64,000 bases of DNA from Fructobacillus apis (GTDB lineage Bacteria > Bacillota > Bacilli > Lactobacillales > Lactobacillaceae). The notes under the pieces are model-generated. The model saw nothing but the letters and a program-made list of their open reading frames with translations. It did not search any database and was not told where the DNA came from. The position numbers were made by a program, and so were the translations under genes. Positions 59,732-64,000 of this stretch are shown piece after piece. Where the stretch lies: assembly GCF_023893635.1 (NCBI RefSeq), contig NZ_JAMWYK010000002.1, positions 62,001 through 126,000 of the forward strand. Reading direction: 5' to 3'. Position 1 is the stretch's first letter. Each line of letters begins with the position of its first letter.

Positions 59732-60427
59732 TTACGCTGGCTGTTCTTGGTTAGCACCACGAATTGCCAAATCAAGCAGGTTGTTCGGCTCCCAACGATT
59801 CAAGAAACGCTTACCTTCTTCAAAATACTTTCGTGGCAGTGCGTTATAACGTGGAACACTGAATTGTTGCTTAAAGTCCTTGGCAATAGCATGGAATACT
59901 TCACTAGAAAGTTCCTTGTACGCTTGGCTATACTTACCACCTAAGATTGCAAACACTCGATTACGACGAAGATTTAATAATTCTTGTTGCTCCCAACTAC
60001 GAATTTCCTGGTCGTCTTCAAACTTGTCGAAGCGTTGTTCCAACTGAGTCTGCTTATCCTCCTGCTGTTTCAACGCTTCAAAAGTTGTTGCAAGAATTGC
60101 CATTGGATCTTTCTGTACCGAATAACTACCAGTCTTTCGAATGCTTGGCAGGACTTCATCAGTTACCCAGTCTTGAAACTTTTCGGCCTGTTGACTATTA
60201 GCTTTAATGGCTAACTTATACAATTGAGGTTCGGTGATAAAATCGCCTTTCCCCACTCGTGGGGAATCTAGGTATTCACGTACTCGAGACCACCGGACAT
60301 ATTTTTTGCCACTTTTGGCAAAAGTTGTAATCCCAATCCCAACAGCCGCTGTTTCTGCATCGAACAAAACTTGTCCGTTTTCTTCTTTGACTTTTAGGTT
60401 GTCAAACACCTTTACTTCGTTTGCCAT
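59732..60427 (-). CDS. Phage antirepressor (BRO-N + ORF6C)
   Basis: 231 aa. N-terminal KVFDNLKVKEENGQVLFDAETAAVGIG (BRO-N), FQDWVTDEVLPSIRKTGSY, coiled coil 105-140, and the C-terminal ORF6C-type domain (RRNRVFAILGGKYSQAYKELSS, FNRWEPNN-like end). It counteracts the cI repressor in induction. Confidence 0.88.
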   Translation of the reverse strand: MANEVKVFDNLKVKEENGQVLFDAETAAVGIGITTFAKSGKKYVRWSRVREYLDSPRVGKGDFITEPQLYKLAIKANSQQAEKFQDWVTDEVLPSIRKTGSYSVQKDPMAILATTFEALKQQEDKQTQLEQRFDKFEDDQEIRSWEQQELLNLRRNRVFAILGGKYSQAYKELSSEVFHAIAKDFKQQFSVPRYNALPRKYFEEGKRFLNRWEPNNLLDLAIRGANQEQPA

Positions 60428-60459
60428 GTTGGCCTCCTTTTATATATTTTTGCAATAGA

Positions 60460-60666
60460 TTATTGATAAAAAAAATCCTTGATATTTCCACCAAGTAAAT
60501 GGGAAATTTTTCGGGCATTTTCAGGCCTCATGGCATCACCTCTTTTTCGGTATCTCCACATAGACTGGTATGTTACACCAACTTCACGAGCTAAAGAAGA
60601 TTCGCTGTATCCATGATTACTCAATAATTGTTGCCAGTTTTCTGTATCTTTAATCTTCCAACTCAC
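60460..60666 (-). CDS. Cro-like XRE repressor
   Basis: 68 aa HTH: QQLLSNHGYSESSLAREVGVTYQSMWRYRKRG. Divergent from cI, first gene of the lytic transcript; overlaps no other gene. Confidence 0.8.
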   Translation of the reverse strand: MSWKIKDTENWQQLLSNHGYSESSLAREVGVTYQSMWRYRKRGDAMRPENARKISHLLGGNIKDFFYQ

Positions 60667-60802
60667 CGCTATGATTACCTCCTTTCATTAACTTATGTAT
60701 TTATTGTATAACTAATTATATATTTTTGCAATAACTTTTTTATAACAATATTATTAACTTTTGCAAAAGCTACTATATACTATTAGTTACAAAGGGGAAC
60801 AC
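60667..60802. promoter_or_regulatory. cI/cro genetic switch intergenic region
   Basis: Divergent promoters in 136 bp. Plus-strand TATACT (about 60775) for cI; minus-strand TTATTG-18 bp-TATACA for cro. Repeats TTTTTGCAATAA and TTTTGCAAAAG (about 60722-60769) with the core TTTTGCAA are probable operators. Confidence 0.6.
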
Positions 60803-61486
60803 ATGAAAGTATCTAATCAAGAGTTCGGATATCATCTGCGCGAACTTCGTCAACAAAAAGGATTCAGCATAAGTCAAACCGCACTACAAGCGGGAGTATC
60901 TCAACCATACTTATCTCAAGTTGAGAATGCTCGTCGGAGTATTCCTAAGCCTAGTACTCTTGAAAAAATTGCACATGGATTAAGAGTCGATAAAAGTGTT
61001 GTTTTTAAAATGGCTGGAATTGTTGAAAACATTCCCAACGAGTTACCCATCAGCTCTATCCCATCTACCGTGTCTATTCCTATCTATGGTCGTATATCTG
61101 CAGGATACCCCGAAGGAGCTAAGGAAGATATTGAGGGACACGTAAAGATAGACGATGACCTTGTCGAACGTTATGGTAAAGACAATTTAATCGGACTTCG
61201 TGTTAACGGAGAAAGTATGAACAAAGTTGTGCCCAATGGTGCTATCGCTATTCTTGCAAAAATCGATAAATGTGAAATTACTAACGGTGACATCTGTGGG
61301 GTCATTATTGACGGAGAAACTGCTACACTCAAACACGTGTACCAGTACCCTGATCGCATTCGTTTTGAGCCAAATAGCTGGCTACCTAACTTCAAACCAT
61401 TCGAGTACAGCAAAGAAGACGTTGACAATGGACAACCCCCAATTCAAATTATTGGTAAGTTAGTCCATCAGCAATCATCTTTCTAA
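60803..61486 (+). CDS. Phage cI-like repressor (XRE + S24 protease)
   Basis: 227 aa from ATG 60803 (SD AAAGGGG). N-terminal HTH (FGYHLRELRQQKGFSISQTALQAGVSQPYLSQVENARR). C-terminal LexA-type S24: self-cleavage site in RISAGYP, catalytic Ser in VNGESM, Lys in ATLKHV. It holds the lysogenic state and is lost on RecA-induced cleavage. Confidence 0.92.
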   Translation: MKVSNQEFGYHLRELRQQKGFSISQTALQAGVSQPYLSQVENARRSIPKPSTLEKIAHGLRVDKSVVFKMAGIVENIPNELPISSIPSTVSIPIYGRISAGYPEGAKEDIEGHVKIDDDLVERYGKDNLIGLRVNGESMNKVVPNGAIAILAKIDKCEITNGDICGVIIDGETATLKHVYQYPDRIRFEPNSWLPNFKPFEYSKEDVDNGQPPIQIIGKLVHQQSSF

Positions 61487-61507
61487 ATTATCATCAAAGG
61501 AGTAACT

Positions 61508-62710
61508 ATGGGTTTATTTAACAGGAAAAAAGATGAGCAACTAGAAAAGAAAATTGAAATTTTAGAGAATAAGATTACTTCAAAAAAAGAAAAGCTCGAT
61601 AAGATTATTAATGATAAAAGCAATCAAATCAATGAATTGGACAAAAAGATCGATGAAGCAACCAAAGAATTAAGTTCACTTCAAAGTGATATTGAATTGG
61701 GCTTTTATCAACCAACTTACCAATTCATTGACAGCTTAGTGCTAAAAGAAAAGTTAAAAAACATAACAGACTCTGAAAAACAACTCGTTAAGGAAAAAAG
61801 TGCTTTTTTAATTACCGAAACATACACATTCAACGGTTCAATATCTAAGGGAAGAGCAATGCAGAATAAAAGCGGTTCTGCAATCATACGTGCTTTTAAC
61901 GGTGAAGCAACAGGAATAATAAATAAAGTCAATGCTAATAATTACAACAAAAAGATCGAATCATTAAAAAAGAGTTATGAAAAATTAAATAATCTTTTTG
62001 AAAAATCTTCATTTGTTAAAATATCAGTCCCGTATTTAAACCTAAAACTAGATGAACTTACGTTATCTGTTGAATATGCTTTAAAAAAACAAGAAGAAAA
62101 AGATATTCTAAAAGAGCAAAGGCAGCGTGAAATTGAAGAAAAGAAACTTCAAAAAGAAGTCGAAAATCAGCAGAAAATAATTCAAAAAGAACGCACTCAA
62201 TATCAAAATGCTTTATCAAAATTAGAAGAACAGGAATATAGCGAAGATATCGAAGAACAAATCAACAACTTAAAATCAAAATTAAAACAACTTGATGATG
62301 ATGCTAAAGAACTAGATTACAGAATATCTAACTCAAAAGCTGGCTATGTTTATATCATCAGTAATGTTGGCTCCTTTGGAAAAGATGTTTATAAAATAGG
62401 TGTTACACGCCGACTAACACCTATGGACCGAATTGATGAACTCGGAAGTGCATCTGTTCCATTTAAATTCGATGTACATGCTCTCATTTTTTCAGAAGAT
62501 GCTTTTCAACTTGAAAGCGAACTACACCAAGAATTCACTGATAATCGGGTTAACCACATCAACAATAGGAAAGAATACTTTAATGTATCTCTAGATGATA
62601 TTAAAAAATTTATCCAAGATAAAAAAAACATAACAATAGAGTGGCATGATACCCCAGAAAATTCTGAATTTGAATTATCGCAAAGGAGTATGTCAAAAAC
62701 TAATAACTAA
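61508..62710 (+). CDS. DUF4041/T5orf172 GIY-YIG-like nuclease protein
   Basis: 400 aa. Long coiled coil (residues 10-65 and 210-280), DUF4041-like middle, and C-terminal T5orf172/GIY-YIG (GYVYIISNVGSFGKDVYKIGVTRR, ELHQEF, NRKEYFNV). Lies directly behind cI and is likely expressed in the lysogen; perhaps an anti-phage or superinfection factor. Confidence 0.8.
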   Translation: MGLFNRKKDEQLEKKIEILENKITSKKEKLDKIINDKSNQINELDKKIDEATKELSSLQSDIELGFYQPTYQFIDSLVLKEKLKNITDSEKQLVKEKSAFLITETYTFNGSISKGRAMQNKSGSAIIRAFNGEATGIINKVNANNYNKKIESLKKSYEKLNNLFEKSSFVKISVPYLNLKLDELTLSVEYALKKQEEKDILKEQRQREIEEKKLQKEVENQQKIIQKERTQYQNALSKLEEQEYSEDIEEQINNLKSKLKQLDDDAKELDYRISNSKAGYVYIISNVGSFGKDVYKIGVTRRLTPMDRIDELGSASVPFKFDVHALIFSEDAFQLESELHQEFTDNRVNHINNRKEYFNVSLDDIKKFIQDKKNITIEWHDTPENSEFELSQRSMSKTNN

Positions 62711-62763
62711 ACATACTTACGTGCAGAACGGAACCACGTTAAAAGCTGAGAGGAGAAATTATC

Positions 62764-63312
62764 GTGAGCAAGAAGATTACTGACGAAAACGGACGAACAT
62801 ATGTACAAAAGAAGCCATTCTACAAGCGAGTTTGGTTTTGGATTGTTGTTATTTTAGTTGTTTTAGTTGCAGGAAGTGCCGCCGGAGGTTCAGATTCGGA
62901 TAAGTCTTCCAACCGTTCTGGAACAAAAAAGTCACAAGCAACAAACGTAATCAAGACTACTCCGGAAGAAATTGTTGCTAACTACACTCAAAAGACTTCA
63001 TCACAAGCAGACGCCATTTACAAGGGAAAAACAACCCAAGTTACTGGTAAGGTTACTGATGTGAAAGATGGCGTATTAGGTGGTCATGATGTGACTATCG
63101 ACGCTGGAACTGTTGATGGCAATGAATTTGAAAAGCAATCACTTTCGTTTAACTTTAAAGAATCGAATAAGGACGAAGCTCTTTCAATTCAACCCGGTTC
63201 CACTATTACTGTGCAAGGTAAGTTCAGCAATGCCATGATCATGGGCGGAGACAATGGTGACCCAAAGTGGGTTAGTTCCGTTTCATTCACAAAGTCTTCA
63301 TTAGTTAAATAA
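62764..63312 (+). CDS. Membrane-anchored OB-fold (tRNA_anti-like) protein
   Basis: 182 aa, GTG start with GAGGAG. Membrane helix (VWFWIVVILVVLVAGSA), Ser/Lys linker, then an OB-fold (AIYKGKTTQVTGKVTDVKDG, PGSTITVQGKFS). Common in LAB prophages next to the repressor. Function unknown. Confidence 0.75.
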   Translation: MSKKITDENGRTYVQKKPFYKRVWFWIVVILVVLVAGSAAGGSDSDKSSNRSGTKKSQATNVIKTTPEEIVANYTQKTSSQADAIYKGKTTQVTGKVTDVKDGVLGGHDVTIDAGTVDGNEFEKQSLSFNFKESNKDEALSIQPGSTITVQGKFSNAMIMGGDNGDPKWVSSVSFTKSSLVK

Positions 63313-63406
63313 TAATATGCCCTTTTGGGCGTACATATCATTCTATGAGAAGAAGGATATTTTGGGGATATAGTTCTGTTAAAGATACTTTCTAACAGAT
63401 ATATAT

Positions 63407-63436
63407 TGACTATTAATAAATCAAATGATTTAATAT
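63407..63436 (+). promoter_or_regulatory. Promoter of second Abi_2 leader RNA
   Basis: TTGACT (63407-63412), then 17-18 bp to TTAATA/TAATAT (63430-63436). RNA start near 63443. Confidence 0.6.
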
Positions 63437-63442
63437 GTATAG

Positions 63443-63500
63443 AGATCGAGTGTAGCACACTCAGGGGAGCTCCTATACATATTGTATAGGAGCTTTTTTT
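63443..63500 (+). ncRNA. Structured leader RNA with terminator upstream of second Abi_2 gene
   Basis: Hairpin 1: GAGTGT/ACACTC (63448-63453 with 63457-63462, loop AGC). Linker AGGGG. Hairpin 2: AGCTCCTATAC/GTATAGGAGCT (63468-63478 with 63484-63494) followed by U8, a complete intrinsic terminator. The SD of the gene (AGGAG, 63488-63492) is inside the terminator's 3' arm, and the ATG is the first codon after the U-tract. The same two-hairpin plan precedes the first Abi_2 gene. Confidence 0.7.
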
Positions 63501-64000
63501 ATGTCAAAAAAATACCAAGATGTAGATCAACAAATACAAATTTTAAAACAGCGTAATTTGCTGTTTGATGATGAAGAAAGTGCAAAGTATAGAATAAACG
63601 AGTTTGGGTATTATGAAATCATTTCTGACAATTCTGAACCTTTTATGGTTGACGGAAAGTATATTGAAGGGACTAGTTTCTTTTACATTTATTCATTATT
63701 CTGTTTTGGTGCTGATATACGAAATAAAGTACAAGAATCATCAACGATTTTTGAGGGATTGTTAAGACAAGCTGTGATAAAAACCTGGTGTGAAGAATAC
63801 GGTAGTCATCAAAGCAAATATTTAGACAAGAGAAATTTCCGTTTTCCAAGAACAGGCCCCCGTCCATTAAATAATCTAATATCTAAATTTTCGAAAGTTG
63901 CTTTTGCTGATGATGATCCGCTTTTGAATCAAGTACGAACTGAAAATAATAACGTTGCTCCTTGGATAATGGTCAAGTTTCTTGATTTCGGTAATATAAT
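63501..64000 (+). CDS. Abi_2 family abortive infection protein (partial, C-terminus outside window)
   Basis: Runs off the right edge after 166 codons. MSKKYQDVDQQIQILKQRNL, then FGYYEIISDNSEPFM, and NNVAPWIMVKFLDFGNI align with the 26793 protein (GYYEII-x4-PF; PPWILLKGIDFG). Second Abi_2 gene of the window, inside the prophage near its expected integrase end. Confidence 0.82.
   Translation, partial: MSKKYQDVDQQIQILKQRNLLFDDEESAKYRINEFGYYEIISDNSEPFMVDGKYIEGTSFFYIYSLFCFGADIRNKVQESSTIFEGLLRQAVIKTWCEEYGSHQSKYLDKRNFRFPRTGPRPLNNLISKFSKVAFADDDPLLNQVRTENNNVAPWIMVKFLDFGNI

Noticed and set aside
26793-64000. Prophage att core between the two Abi_2 loci
   Set aside because: No identical core was found by eye and the integrase end is outside the window, so no att site is called.

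Overview
The window looks like a chromosome segment of a lactic acid bacterium of the family Lactobacillaceae. The Weissella/Leuconostoc group is the most likely source, but the genus cannot be proven from sequence alone. The evidence is Gram-positive Shine-Dalgarno (SD) sites, a methionine T-box, a Mn2+ riboswitch, double-glycine bacteriocin leaders and an LAB-type siphovirus prophage.

Positions 1-26,000 are host backbone with some accessory loci. They hold: a glutamine-type ABC transporter cut by the window edge; an Fst/par-like type I toxin-antitoxin locus with two antitoxin RNAs (1.56-1.93 kb); an XRE membrane regulator; two DUF805 proteins; a P-type ATPase behind a yybP-ykoY riboswitch with an unknown partner gene (3.9-7.3 kb); a fumarase-superfamily lyase plus cystine-type ABC transporter behind Cys-codon leader peptides and an attenuator (7.4-11.2 kb); a T-box controlled methionine import operon metQ-M20 peptidase-metQ-metN-metI (11.8-17.2 kb); a HerA-like ATPase broken at an A8 run; a candidate two-peptide bacteriocin with a CPBP immunity protein (19.3-20.5 kb); a self-regulated GntR; tRNA-Gln; and several small membrane or regulatory genes.

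Positions 26,000-28,800 form an AT-rich junction. It carries an Abi_2 abortive-infection gene behind a hairpin RNA leader, an independent small RNA gene, and small ORFs. No integrase is visible, so the exact left prophage end was not found.

Positions 28,750-64,000 are a nearly complete prophage of the Sfi21/TP901-1 siphovirus type, mostly on the minus strand. Read from right to left it has: a cI/Cro switch, antirepressor, excisionase-like gene, DUF1351, single-strand annealing protein, SSB, HNH, a replisome organizer with iteron origin, HNHc nuclease, methylase-like protein, RusA, an ArpU-like late regulator, a structured non-coding region, TerS/TerL/portal/head protein, scaffold and capsid, connectors, tail tube, frameshifted tail chaperones, tape measure, Dit, Tal with lysozyme domain, baseplate proteins, holins and a GH25 endolysin. 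Non-essential (moron) genes sit at both ends and inside: a Panacea-type toxin-antitoxin pair after the lysin, a plus-strand two-gene cassette in the early region, a DUF4041/GIY-YIG protein, an OB-fold lipoprotein-like protein, and a second Abi_2 gene whose start codon directly follows a terminator hairpin. The integrase is expected just beyond the right edge.

The main new candidates are the cysteine-sensing leader of the lyase/transporter operon, the two-peptide bacteriocin, the type I toxin-antitoxin locus with perfectly complementary kissing loops, the Panacea pair with a membrane toxin, the two Abi_2 genes with upstream RNAs, and a multi-hairpin RNA region in front of the prophage late operon.
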